Positions 43,882 through 55,691 of a DNA stretch of 64,000 bases are shown piece by piece. How positions within the stretch are numbered: the first letter of the stretch is position 1; each line of letters begins with the position of its first letter. Source of the DNA: Liriodendron chinense (taxonomy: Eukaryota > Streptophyta > Magnoliopsida > Magnoliales > Magnoliaceae); NCBI GenBank assembly GCA_003013855.2, contig ML058342.1:2846417-2910416 (forward strand), read 5' to 3'. The position numbers were made by a program, and so were the translations under genes. The notes under the pieces are model-generated. The model had not been told where the DNA came from. It saw nothing but the letters and a program-made list of their open reading frames with translations, and made no database searches.

Positions 43882-45010
43882 CACCCCCTAACCAACATTT
43901 TTCTAGTCCCGAGCAAAACATGCATAAAATAATTCATTCCTCCAAAACCCAACTCTCCTTCAAAACCATGTTTCTATACACTCCAAGACATGCAAGTGCA
44001 AAAATTGGAAAAACTAAGTGATAAAGGTTGAAACTTTAAACTTTTAAGAACATATCAAGTACTCATATGGATTTCCTACTAAATGATTGATAAATAGAAG
44101 AATTTGAACAATTTAACCTAGTGTGCTTAGTGAATGCTCATCTCATGAAAATTCGGGATTATCTTTTTCATAAATCAGCTAAGGTAAGGAATTCAAGGTG
44201 TATAGATCAACACAAACCTATGATAGGAATTTGCCTTACCGTCCTTCCGACGGCTTTCACACTACTTTCCATTTTCGGCTTTGGTTACGGGTAGACCATC
44301 CCCCTGTTAGTAATAGGTAGCCCATTTTCAGAATTTTCCACCATATTCTCCATCATTCCCATATTTTCATCCTTCCTTTCCGTTTTCTTTTGCATTAGAT
44401 AGGATTTTTAGAAATCCATATCTTTCGTTATTTTCCTATGGACAAGGATGGACAAAGTACCCCGGCTTGGTTCTCAACACCTTCAATCCAAACTTAGCTA
44501 ATCCTTAAATCTAATAATCCTGTCAAAACATGAGAATCGTGTGAAGTGAACTAGGTGTAAAAGTGTTCAAAAGTTCTATCATTCATAAAAATAGGGGAAT
44601 TCACATACAAGACTGGTACCTTAAAGAATGTTCAAAGTATTCAACATCACTCACTTCGCCTCTCCTTTTCTTATACTTACATCATCCTGAATGCATAGAA
44701 GCAAAGTTTTCCAATGGAGTTTTGAATTTTCAGAAAAAATCTGAAAAATCTTCATTGTATTGCTCGAGGTGTTTACAAAACACTAGATTCATCCTAGTGA
44801 TCCTACACCCCCCAACCAAATCTTGCATTGTCCTCAATGTAAAAGATATGCAATAGGCAAAACATGAGAGCAATTATAAAATAAAGGGAGTGAGGAATGA
44901 GAATACCTGAGAGAACCAAAACTGTAATTCTACCTCCTTTTAATAATCCTATGAAAAAAAACAAACCAAAAGCAACAAAATCCTAATCCTAACTACTCTA
45001 TACCTCTGTT
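43882..45010 (-). other. Athila-minus 3' non-coding region
   Basis: Between integrase and LTR. It holds a polypurine tract next to the LTR (minus strand ggttagggggtg, 43882-43893) and a second one, minus-strand gatttggttggggggtgta at about 44804-44822, after the phrase cattgaggacaatgcaa. No envelope gene. It aligns with 53161-54319 of Athila-plus. Confidence 0.75.
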
Positions 45011-46240
45011 AGACTAGGAGATCAAATATCCTGATATACAGGATCGGTCAGAGGTAAGGACATACCTTCTGACTGGAAATTCTCAAAGAACGGCTTCAGG
45101 TGTTGACAATTGGCTTTAAGAATATTACCGTTCCTTTGATTCAACAACTCGACGGTCCCATAAGGATAAACAATTTTCACAACAAAAGGACTGGTCTATC
45201 AAGACTTCAATTTTCCTGGAAATAAATGTAACCGAGAATTATACATAAGAACCTTTTGATTGATCATGAGGGTCTTGTGAAGGATGTTCTTTTCATGGAA
45301 CACCGTTGTCTTATCCTTGTAAATTCTCGCATTTTCATATGCATCATTCCGGAGTTTCGTAAGTTCATTCAATTGAAGTTTGCGCAATGAGCTTGCCTTG
45401 TTAGAATCAAAATTCATCTTCTTTAGTGCCCAATATGCCCTATGTTCCAACTTCACGGGCAAGTGATAAGCTTTCCCATAGACAAGTCTATAGGGAGACA
45501 TTCCAATGGGGGTTTTGAAAGCGGTACGGTAAGCCCAGAGTGCATCGGTAAGTCGAAGTGACCAATCTTTGCGATCGGGGTTCACTATTTTCTCCAAAAT
45601 ATGTTTAATTTCCCTGCTGAATATCTTAGCTTGTCCACTTGTTTGTGGGTAATAGGTGGTGCTCACCTTGTGATTGATGCCATATTTTTTCATTAAAGCT
45701 TCAAACGGGCGGTTACAAAAATGGGATCCACCATCGCTTATAATGACTCGAGGTGTTCCAAACCGGGAAATGATATTTTCTTTTAAGAAACTGAATGACT
45801 ATTTTATGGTCATTGTTCCGACATGGAATCGCCTCGACCCATTTGGAAACATAGTCGACGGCAAGCAAGAAATATGATTTCCAAAAGAAGATGGGAATGG
45901 ACCCATGAAATCGATGCCCCAACAATAAAAAAATTTTGATTGGTAAGATGAGATTGAGTAGCATCATATTTCTACTGGAGATTCCTCCCAATTTCTGACA
46001 AGGCTCACATGTTTTACAAAACTCATGGGTGTCCTTGAACATGGTGGGCCAATAAAACCCACATTACAGAATTTTGGCTGTAGTCTTCTTAGCCGAAAAG
46101 TGGCCACCACACGCCTGAGAATGACAAAAGGAGATGATACTTTGTTGTTCATCATCCGGCACACATCTCCTTATGATTTGATCGGGATAATACTTGAATA
46201 AGTATGGGTCGTCCCATAGGAATTTTCTCACCTCGCTGAA
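45011..46240 (-). pseudogene. Athila-minus integrase
   Basis: Zinc finger H and C residues in HSQACGGHFSAKKT and EFCKTCEPCQKLGG (46130-45985). The core has WGIDFMGPFPSSFGN in a shifted frame (first Asp), LLAVDYVSKWVEAIPC, SDGGSHF (second Asp) at the end of one frame, and YYPQTSGQAKIFSREIK, where the catalytic Glu is Lys (codon 45627-45625). The C-terminal part SPYRLVYGKAYHLPVKLEHR and a final SCISGYLIS-like end near 45015. Two frameshifts. Confidence 0.88.
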
Positions 46241-48136
46241 GAACTTATCCTTATCTTGCTTTTTCCAATGTGTAAGAATTGTACCTGTAGCAAGATAGTT
46301 AGCAATGTCCGCATACCATGACAATTGGGAGACTTTAAAAGTTTTTCATTAGGGAACATGTCATTGATTGCGGTCATCTTAGGGGAATCGGTGAGAACAA
46401 ATCTAGAAAGATGGTCAACAACTACGTTTTCTACTCCTTTCTTATCACGTATTTCTATATCAAATTCTTGGAGTAGGAGGATCCATCTTAACAAGCGTGG
46501 CTTAGCATCCTTCTTGAAGAGAAGGTACTTAAGCGATGCATGGTCAGTAAATATGATGATCTTGGATCCGATCAAGTAGGACCGAAACTTGTCCAAATAA
46601 GAAACTACGGCCAAAAGTTCTTTTTCTGTAGTAGTGTAGTTTGCTTGAGCCGAGTTTAAGGTTCTACTTGCGTAGTAGATGACGTAAGGCTTCTTCTCTT
46701 TTCTTTGGCCTAACACGGCCCTAATAGCGTAGTTACTTGCATCACACATGATTTCAAAAGGAAGGCTCCAATCGGGTGGTTGCATTATGGGAGCACATGT
46801 CAACATACCTTTAAGTTTGTCAAAGGCATTTTGGCAATCTCTATTCCACTCAAATAAGTTTTTCTTTTGAAGGAGGTTACGTAAAGGACGAGAGAGTGAA
46901 CTAAAGTCCTTTATGAACCATCTATAGAATCCGAAATGTCCTAAAAAGGACCGCACATCACGTATGCTTTTGGGGGGTGGAAGGTTTGAGATAAGATCGA
47001 TTTTAGCCTTGTCCACCTCGATTCTATTTTGTGAGATGATGTGACCAAGGACAATTCCCTTTTGAACCATAAAATGACATTTCTCCAAATTCAACACAAG
47101 GTTCTTGTCTTCACATCTTTTTAAAACAATTTTTAAGTGCCCAAGGCACTCATCAAAGTTACAACCAAATACAGAGAAATCGTCCATGAAGATTTCAAGA
47201 ATTGTCCCCACCATATCAGAAAAGATACTTAACACACAACGCTGAAAAGTGGCAGGGGCATTACATAGTCCAAACGGCATCCTTCGATAGGAAAAGTGCT
47301 AATGGACAAGTGAATGTTGTCTTCTCTAGGTCTTCTAGGGCGATCTCTATTTGGTTATACCCTGAATACCCATCAAGGAAGCAAAAGTGGGAATGACCCG
47401 CCAACCTTTCTAAAATTTGATCAACAAATGGTAAGGGGAAGTGGTCTTTCCTTGTAACTGTGTTTAGCTTCCTGTAGTCAATACACATTCTCCAACCGGT
47501 AGTGACTCTGGTTGGCACGAGTTCATTATTGGCATTGGCTACGATGGTTATTCCGGATTTCTTAGGCACCACTTGAGTTGGACTCACTCATTGACTATCG
47601 GATATTAGGTAAATGATACCCACATCCAATAGTTTCAATACCTCGGCTTTAACCATCTCTTTCATATTTGGATTGAAGCTTCTTTGTGGTTTCCTAGATG
47701 TCTTCGCATTCTCCTCAAGGTGTATGCGATGAGTACAAATTAGGGGGTCTATGCCTTTGAGATCCGTAATTGACCATCCAATGACACTTTTATGCTCTAT
47801 TAGAGTGGCTATCAGCCTACTCTCTTGTTCCTCATCCAAGTGAAAAGAAATCACCACCGGATATGTCTCATCTCGACCTAAATAAACATATTTCAAATCA
47901 GTGGGTAATGGTTTTAGGTCGAGCTTCGGTGCCTTGATATTAGATGGAAGCGTTTTGTTTTCGCTTAAGGGCAAAGGCTCAAATGGTGCCTTCTTCCATC
48001 TTTTATTATCAAGTACTGGCATAGAATCTAAAATTGCATCCATCTCTCTTATCATGTCATCATCAATTTCATGTGAATGGGCCAAGCATGCCTCCAAAGG
48101 ATCGGAATAGAATGTAAGGAGGGATTTGTCTTCCAT
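46241..48136 (-). pseudogene. Athila-minus RT and RNase H
   Basis: 48136-47588 carries the pre-RT linker (VYLGRDETYPVVISFHLDEE, HRIHLEENAKTSRKPQRSF). 47587-47261 has WRMCIDYRKLNTVTRKDHFP and CFLDGYSGYNQIEIALED. A shift follows, then MPFGLCNAPATFQRCVLSIF, active site IFMDDFSVFG intact, FLGHFGFYRWFIKDFS, and RNase H IMCDASNYAIRAVLGQRKEK, YASRTLNSAQANYTTTEKEL, HASLKYLLFKKDAKPRLLRW. The closing ENVVVDHLSRFVLTD marks the end. One stop and one shift. Confidence 0.93.
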
Positions 48137-48143
48137 GACTGAT

Positions 48144-49252
48144 TCAATCAGGATTTATTTCGTGGACCTCGTCATCAACATCCCGTGGTTGTTTGCATAA
48201 ATAAAAAATATTCAGCTCAAGTGTCATATTTCCAAAGGACATTTGTACAAGCCTGTTTCTACAATTGATAATTGAATTTAAAGTAGCTAAGAAAGGGCGG
48301 CCAAGTATGACAGGAATTTGAGCACTGGTTCCCATAACAGGATGTGTATCCAAGACAATAAAATCTACTGGATAGTAGAATTTATCGACTTAGATGAGGA
48401 CATCTTCAATCATCCCTCTCGGTATACGAATAGATCTACCAGCGAGTTGGAGTGTGGTTTTGGTGGGTTTTAATTCACCTACCCAAGTTGTTCATAGACC
48501 GAGTATGGGATGATGTTAACACTTGCCCCAAGATCGAGTAAAGCTTGTTTTATCTGGTAGTCACCTATGATGCATGATATGGTAGGACTACCTGGATCCT
48601 TGTATTTTTGGGGTACCTCTTGTTTAATAATGGCGCTCCAATTCTCAGTCAAAAGTACTTTGTTGTGAACATTATATTTCCTTTTGACTGTACACAATTC
48701 CTTTAGAAATTTGGCATAGAATGGTATTTGTTTTATAGCATTCAACAACGGAATGTTGATCTTCACCTGCTTAAAAACCTCTAAAATTTTCAGGTTTTTG
48801 TCTAAAGGTTTGGGTGAAATCAACCTTTGTGGAAACGGGGCAACCGGCTTGTATTGCCTTTTCGGTTCTTTCTCATGAGGAGCGTTGTTCAAGAAATCAT
48901 CCTTTTTGGCAATTTTCGGATCATTAGGCTTTGGGGCCTTCACTAGATCAGATTTATCAATTGTTATGCCACTCCTTAAAGTGGTGATAGCTTGAACATG
49001 CTCCGTATTTTGGGAGGATGGGCTGAGGTCTTGTATCTCAAATTGGGTTCTTGGGTTAGGGAGAGGTTGGGCAGGAAGTGTGCCTTTCTCCCTAACACTA
49101 AGATGAGATTCAACTCTAGCCATTGAAGTTTTCAAATCATTGATGGCTTGAATTGAATTCTGATTGAATTTTTGTTGTTCTTGTATGAACCCATCTATTT
49201 TGTGAGAATTGTTCTTGTTATACTCAACTTGGGCCGAGACAAATGTACCCAC
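48144..49252 (-). pseudogene. Athila-minus gag C-terminus and protease
   Basis: LPNPRTQFEIQDLSPSSQ, VAPFPQRLISPKPLDKNLK and a KEPKRQY-like linker are typical of Athila. Protease ALLDLGASVNIIPYSVYEQL (about 48540-48480) has D-x-G-A-S; the second lobe reads ILGRPFLATLNSIINCRN in 48353-48144. One frame change. Confidence 0.9.
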
Positions 49253-50476
49253 TAATTCCTCAAGTGTAGCTTTTGGGTTGTTGTTTGCATTCTCTAATGG
49301 CCCATTCCTCCAACTGAAATTGGGATGATTCCTCTAACTAGAATTATATGTGTTCAAGTTTTGATTGCTGAATGGACGTTGATAGTTATTTATGACATTT
49401 GATTGTTCTTGTAGAACTTCCTGGAACGCAGAGATTGTAGGACAATCCTGTGTTGCATGTTGATTACCGGAACAAATTCCACATATGCTCTCAATTTCCT
49501 TAGTCTTTTCTCCCTTCCTTAATTCCATGGCCTCAACTTTTCTTGTGAGGCTAGCCACACGTGCACTTATGTTGTCTTCTTCGGAGAGGACATAGATTCC
49601 TCCATTTTCTCTTTGTTGGCTTATCTTGAGATTTGCTGGTTTAGTTGTATCCCAAGATTGTGCATTCTCGGCCAAGATATCAAAATAGTCACATGCTTCC
49701 TCGGCTTCCTTATTCATGAATTCTCCATTGCACATCATCTCTATGAATTGGTGCATGGGCGAAGTCAGTCCTTCATAGAAAAAGCTTATTACCCGCTAAA
49801 TTTCATAGCCATGATGTGGGCATGCATTCAATAAGTCTTTGAACTTCTCCCAACATTGGAAGAAGGTCTCATCCTCTTTTTGGGCAAAATTCATGATTAG
49901 GTGCCTCAACATGTTTGTTTTATGAGTAGGGAAAAACTTTTTAATGAATTCCCTAGTCATCTCAATCCATGTGCAGATTGATCTTGGTCTTAATGCATGA
50001 AGCCAAGCCTTAGCCTTCTCTTTAAGAGAAAAAGGAAATAGCCTAAGTCTTACAACATCATCAGATACGTTTGCAAAGTGCAACGTAGCTATCACCTCAT
50101 CAAATTCCTTGAGATGTTGATATGTGCTTTCACTGTCTAAGCCAAGGAACTTGGGAAGGAGTTGGATTACTCCCGGTTTTAAATCAATATTCCCTACATT
50201 GGTTGGAAAAATTATGCATGAGGCAGTACTCGCTCTTGCAGGTTGCAAGTGATCACGTAAAGTTCTAGGTCGAAGAACATTCTCAACCTCATTCTCACCC
50301 GTTTCGGTTTGGCCCAAATTTTGATTGGCCATAGGGTTGGGTTGATTCTCAGCCATACTATTAGACAAAATTGGGGATTCTAAACGTCTCTTAGCACTTG
50401 GCTCTTTATCAATCCCTTTAACAATTCCCCCTTCACTAATGAGTCGGTTGTTAGAATCCCGAACCCAATGTGGCAT
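49253..50476 (-). pseudogene. Athila-minus gag
   Basis: Start MPHWVRDSNNRLISEGGI at 50476. The capsid reads LRDHLQPARASTASCIIFP, IDLKPGVIQLLPKFLGL, WIEMTREFIKKFFPTHKTN and KFKDLLNACPHHGYEI, then a stop and FIEMMCNGEFMNKEAEEACD. Zinc knuckle ICGICSGNQHATQDCP (C-x2-C-x4-H-x4-C) is intact at about 49485-49435. Two frame interruptions. Confidence 0.92.
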
Positions 50477-50684
50477 GTAAATCTTTAAAAAAAAATGAAA
50501 GAAAAATTTAAAAGGGGTTAGAAAAACCTAATTGAAGACTTCTTCGACTCCTAGAATTCCTGCAAAAACAAAACAAATAAAAAACAAACTAAGTTAGTAG
50601 GACTCTTAAAAATCTCAAACATGAATTATTTTCAGAATTTTTTGCAAAAACCGTCGAAAATCCCAGCCAGCGGCCCCAAAAACT
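50477..50684 (-). other. Athila-minus leader and primer-binding site
   Basis: On the minus strand tggggccgctggctggga follows the LTR after a few T residues, a decayed form of the Athila tRNA-Asp site. The rest is a short leader. Confidence 0.65.
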
Positions 50685-52203
50685 TGTTCGCTTCCCCAAG
50701 TGTAGGGTTGCAATGTAGTAATAATTCGGTAGAGACCGAGATCATTCTTAAGAACTTGTTACAAATTCACAGAATTACTTCTAATATTCTCTACTTGAGA
50801 GCTATCTAAACAGATTTTTAGAATTGAATGTATAGAGAATTCTTAAACTAAAGATGAATGTAATCAATATAAAAAGGCACTAGGGGTCCAAGGATCCACT
50901 TGTAGTAACCCTCAATGCATAATTCGGTGTGGTTTCCCAATTACACAACTAGAATCGAAATCAAATCCTATCTAGTCAGATGATAGAGCAGTTGTATTTC
51001 ACAATCTGTCACATGTGTGATTTTATACATGATTCCCTCAATTCAAGTTAGGACTTGAGCACACTCAATTGCATAGGTCAATCCTAGTTGCAATAGATTA
51101 AGATCACAATCATAACCATCATCAAACTATGTCACTACGCATAATTAGATCATGATCTAAACTTTATTCAAATCGCATATAACATCAACACATAATTTTG
51201 AAATTAGTATAAAAGGTAGAACTTTGGTTGAAGTTCCCACATGAAAATTCAAGTCTAGAGCGTATTGAATCAGATTCCTCGGAGCGTACAGGTCTAGAAC
51301 TATGCAAAACAATTAAGAACTAAGGTAATTCTTCCAAACATCCATGAGCCATTATAAGATTAAGAAAAATTACTTATAACTTTATTCAAACTTCTATAAA
51401 CCATTATTCTTCAATAATTCCAACTTGAAACCAACTTAAAATGAATTAAAGCATCTTAGATTCACTACAAGCTTCACCTCTTAGCCCTAGCTAAGAGGTT
51501 TAGCCGTTCATGATATAAGGAAACACGAAAATAACTAAAAACATAAAATTAGAAAACAAAAACTAGGAGGAGTTGTGGAACTCCGAATTCGACTTCCGCC
51601 GCCTCTTACCTTCGTAGATCTCTTATAGGATGCCTTTGGAAGAGGCCCTAGGTCCCCTTTTATAGAATAGTGTAGAAGGTTTCGGATTGCGCAAGAAATC
51701 CCAGACTGTGCAGAAAAAATCGGAGCTTGTAGAACATGTTCTGTTATGCAAACGACCGATCTGAGCTCCTGGACGACCGGTCTCAAAAGTGCAAAAACAG
51801 TCCAATGAGTTTTCATAAATTCGAACCCAGAATTTTAATTCAAGGACCGGTCGGATGACTGGTCTGAGTAGTGGACGACCCATCGTAAGACGGGTCATGG
51901 ATGGTCCAGCAAGGTTTGCAGTAAGGCCCCTTCTGTTGAGTGTTTAGACCGGTCGGACGACCGGTCCTGGGCTATGGATGACCGGTCTTCAGTGTATTCT
52001 TCTGCCTTCTTTCTTCTCTCCTTTGACACTTAGTTCTTTGATTTTCCATGTGTCCAAGATGACTCTTTTAACCGTGAATTGGTGAAATCCCCCTCTCATT
52101 ACTACAATCATAAAACCACGCATTAGAATAGTCTTTAAGCTTCAAAACTATGCATAATTAGTGATGAAATGGGGTTAGAATATACACATTTAAGTACTCA
52201 ACA
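50685..52203 (-). repeat. Athila-minus LTR (5' in element orientation)
   Basis: 1519 bp, close copy of 42365-43881. Minus-strand TATA at about 51655-51668. Array at 51752-51990, with the pair gaccggtcggacgaccggtc at 51947 complete, where the other LTR has lost one octamer. Confidence 0.92.
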
Positions 52204-52208
52204 ATTGT

Positions 52209-53160
52209 CCCGTTGAAATATGATGCCTCTTACCCCAATTCAACATCTTGAAATCTTTGACTGTTGGTGCATCAATTTCATGGGACCATTCCCCTCATCT
52301 TTTGGACATGTTTACATATTGCTTGCGTAGACTGTATGTCCAAGTGGATAGAGTCTATTCCATGTAGAACCAATAATCATCGCACAGTTCTAAAGTTTCT
52401 TAAAGAAAACATACTTTCTAGATTTGGAACGCATCGAGCCATCATTAGTGATGGTGGTTCTCACTTTTTCGATAGGCCCTTCGAAGCCTTAATGAAGAAA
52501 TATGGCATTACACATAAAGTGAGTACCCCATACCACCCATAGACAAGTGGGCAAGCTGAAATTTCCAATTGGGCAATCAAACAGATTTTGGAAAAGACGG
52601 TGAGGCTGGATAGCAAAGATTGGTCACTTAGATTGGTCGATGCTCTTTAGCTCACCGTACCGCTTATAAGACCCCGATTGGAATGTCTCCCTATAGACTT
52701 GTCTATGGGAAAGATTCTCACATACTCGTGGAACTTGAACACAAAGCGTATTGGGCGATTCGAGCATTGAACTTTAATATTGATAAGGCTAGCTCGCTTC
52801 GCAAACTCCAAATGAATGAGCTTGACAAAATTTGGAATGATGCTTATGAGAATTCGAGGATTTACAAGAGTAGGATGAAGGCCTTCCATGACAAATATAT
52901 CTTCAGGAACATTTTCCATGAAGGTCAGAAAGTGCTTTTGTATAATTTCCGACTTCATCTTTTTTCGAAAAAATTGAGATCTCGATGGACTGGCCCATAT
53001 ATTTTTAAAGAAGTCTTTCCTCATGGGGCTGTCGGGATAGAGAATGCGGCAAATGGTAACTGTTAAAGTGAATGGACCACGTCTTAAACCATTTGTCGAG
53101 AAATTTGATTCAGAGGATATGTCCTTTCCTCTGAGAGATCCTGTATATCGGGATGATTGA
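52209..53160 (+). pseudogene. Athila-plus integrase, core and C-terminus
   Basis: Continues after Athila-minus. CWCINFMGPF (about 52265): first catalytic Asp is Asn (codon 52274-52276). IISDGGSHFFDRPFEALMKK (second Asp), STPYHP, stop, TSGQAEISNWAIKQILEKTV with the Glu kept. From 52683 MSPYRLVYGKDSHILVELEH, then the C-terminal part to FHEGQKVLLYNFRLHLFSKK. After a shift the gene ends MSFPLRDPVYRDD and a stop at 53160. Confidence 0.9.
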
Positions 53161-54319
53161 TCTCCTAGTCTGATGGAGGTGTAGAGTAGGATTAGGTTTA
53201 GTTTTTTTTCTGTTTAGGTTTATTTCTTTGGTAAATTTAGTTGTCGGAGTTGTAGATTTCTATGATCGACTCTCTCAGGTACTCTCGTTCTCACTCTCTT
53301 TAATTTTATCATTACTCTCATGTTATTGCTCATTGCATATCTTTTACATTGAGGACAATGCAAGATTTGGTTGAGGGTGAGATTCCTATATGAATCTAGT
53401 GTTTTGTAACATTTCGAGCATTGAGCATTGTATGTAGAAAATTTTTGATTTTTCTAAAATTCAAAACACTTTTGGAAAACTTTGTTTGTATGCATTCAGG
53501 ATGATACGAGTATAAGAAAAGGTGATACGAAGTGAGTGATGTTGAAAGTTTTGAATTACCTCTAATATAATGGTTTTCTATGTGAATTCCCCTATTTATA
53601 TGATTGATAGAAAGTTTGAACACTTTTTGCACCTAGTTGACGTTACACGATTCCCATGGTTTGAAAGGATTATGTAAATTTGTGGATTGGCTAAACTAAG
53701 ATTTAAGGTGTTGAGGAACCAAGCCAGGGTACTTTGTCCATCCTTGTCCATGAGAAAATAAGAGAAAAGAATGAAAGATATGGATTTCTAAAAATCCTAT
53801 CTAATGTATATGAAAAAGAAAAGAAAAGAAAAAAAGAAAGAAAGTATGGTTATTATTGAAAATTTGTTGAAAGTTTTCGAAAAGGGCTACATATTCCCAA
53901 TCGGGGGATGGTCCAAAGCCGAAAATGGGAAGTAGTGTGCAAGCTGTCGGAGAGACGGTAAGGCAAACTCTTGTCATAGGCTTGTAGTTGATATGTACAC
54001 CTTTAAATCCCTAATTTAGCTGATCTATGAAAAAGACAATCCCGAAAATTCATGAGATGAACATTCACTATGCACACTAGGTTAAATTTGTTCAAGTCCT
54101 TCTATTTATTAATCAATCAACGGGAATTCTATATGAACACTTGTTATGTTATGATAGTTTAAGGTTTCAACTTCTATGACCCAGTTTTTTCTGATTTTTG
54201 CACTTGTATGTCTTGGAGTGTATAGAAGCATAGTTTTTTAAGGAGAATTGGGTTCTGGAGAGTTGAATTTGTTTCACGCATGTTTTGCTCGGGACTAGCA
54301 AAATGCTGGTTGGGGGGTG
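53161..54319 (+). other. Athila-plus 3' non-coding region
   Basis: About 1.16 kb without a frame. A polypurine tract tggttggggggtg lies against the 3' LTR (54307-54319), and a weaker second one, ggttgagggtgag at 53371, comes after ttgaggacaatgcaagattt. No envelope ORF. Confidence 0.75.
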
Positions 54320-55691
54320 TGTTGAGCTCTGAATTGTGCATATTCTAACCCCAATTCATCACACTTTATTCATGGTTTGCATGTTTAAAAGACTATTCTA
54401 ATGCATGTTTTGTGATTGTAGGAATGAGAATGAGACTTCAGTAATTCGATGCTTAAAAGGTCACTTTGTACACATTGAAGATTGAAAGACCAAATGTCAA
54501 ATGGTGGAAGAAAGATACAAGATAGAAAGAGAAGGAATGAAGAAGAAGTGCAGCAAATCGCACTGTCCACCGGTCAGCCATGGCCCACGACTGGTCGTCC
54601 AACCGGTCAAAAATTCAATTGAGAACCCCCTTTGCTGCCAAACCTTGCTAGACAAAAAAGAAGCAAATGCGACCAGTCGTTCGACCGATCGATAAATTAA
54701 AAGTCAGGGAAGAATTTTCCAAAAAAGCCCACTGGACTGTTTTTAAGGGTTTACGACCGGTCGACTACATAACAGAGCTTGTTCTACAAGCTTCGAAATT
54801 CTCTGCACTGCGTAACTTCTTGCGCAAATCTGGAACTTTCCAGGGTGATGGAGCTTGCAATCTATAAAAGGGCACCTAAGGCCTCATGTTAACCCATCCT
54901 AGAAGAGATTGGAGGTCGTAGGAAGTGAAGGAGAGCATCGTGGAGCATCCGCAACTCCTCTGACTCCGGGTTTTTCTAGTTTTTATGCTTTTGTTTAGTT
55001 TTTCTTTTTATTCTAGTTGTAGTATGACAATGCTCGGCTAGAACCTCTTAGCTAAGGCTAAGAGGTGAAGCTTGTGGCTAATTTCATGTTTAATTCATTT
55101 TTATTCAAGTACCTTTTCTTCAAGTTTGGATTTTTAATGTTCTAGTTTGAATAAAGTTGGTATTTTTAGAGGTTTTATGAGAGTTCATGTACTCCGAACA
55201 TGAGTTCTTTGCAACTCTCTAAGATTGCTATGTTGGGATTGGTTGGATTCGTATTGTGGTAACCCTTGAGCATGCCATAGTCTCTTGGCATGACTGTTAC
55301 ATCGAAGGCTATATATTTGAATTCTATGTGCTCAAATAGAACTAGAACTTAATTTCCTAACTTAAGTGGGATTGTATGTGATTGAATGCTTTATCTTCCA
55401 ACTAGATGAGAGATAGAACTTCGAATCTATTTGTGTTTTATGCTTGGATGAATGAATTAGCATGGGATTGCTATAAGTAGATCCTTAAAGCCTTAGTTTT
55501 CTTTCTCATATTCTCAAATTTTCCTTTTTAAGTTACTGTTTAGTCTTAGTTCTTATAATTGAAATCCTAAATTGTTTTAATTGAAGTTGTTGGAATAAAT
55601 TAGAATTATTTACCTAATTCCCTATGGATCGACCTTGGTCTTACTGATAATTATCACTACATCGCAGCCTTGCACTTGAGCCGAGCGAACA
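54320..55691 (+). repeat. Athila-plus 3' LTR
   Basis: 1372 bp. TATA tctataaaag at 54861. The GACCGGTC array (54563-54770) is shorter than in the 5' LTR by two blocks. Ends GAGCGAACA, then duplication ctggt. Confidence 0.9.

Larger units (their letters stand above)
42365..52203 (-). mobile_element. Athila-minus: complete Athila element inverted inside Athila-plus
   Basis: 9.8 kb, minus orientation, LTRs 42365-43881 and 50685-52203, perfect 5-bp duplication attgt (42360-42364, 52204-52208). It interrupts the integrase of Athila-plus, an element of its own family, in opposite orientation. Frames for gag, protease, RT, RNase H and integrase are longer than in Athila-plus. The LTRs are close to each other by eye, so it inserted later. 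No envelope-like ORF. Confidence 0.94.
22503..55691 (+). mobile_element. Athila-plus: Ty3/gypsy Athila element containing nested elements
   Basis: Two LTRs (22503-23906, 54320-55691) in plus orientation, with a perfect 5-bp duplication ctggt (22498-22502, 55692-55696). Internal order is primer site, gag, protease, RT, RNase H, integrase, polypurine tract. The RT phrases MPFGLCNAPATFQ and FMDDFSVF are those of Athila. It is interrupted at 24062-37808 and 42365-52203; without them it is about 9.6 kb. No envelope-like ORF between integrase and the 3' LTR. The LTR pair differs visibly more than that of Athila-minus, in line with its outer position. Confidence 0.92.

Noticed and set aside
44563..44856. 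Possible envelope gene of Athila-minus
   Set aside because: The frame is on the opposite strand, has no membrane segment or family likeness, and the matching part of Athila-plus has no such frame.
42365..54319. One single giant Athila element with three or four LTRs
   Set aside because: The target duplications attgt and ctggt, and the opposite gene orientation, show two separate insertions.
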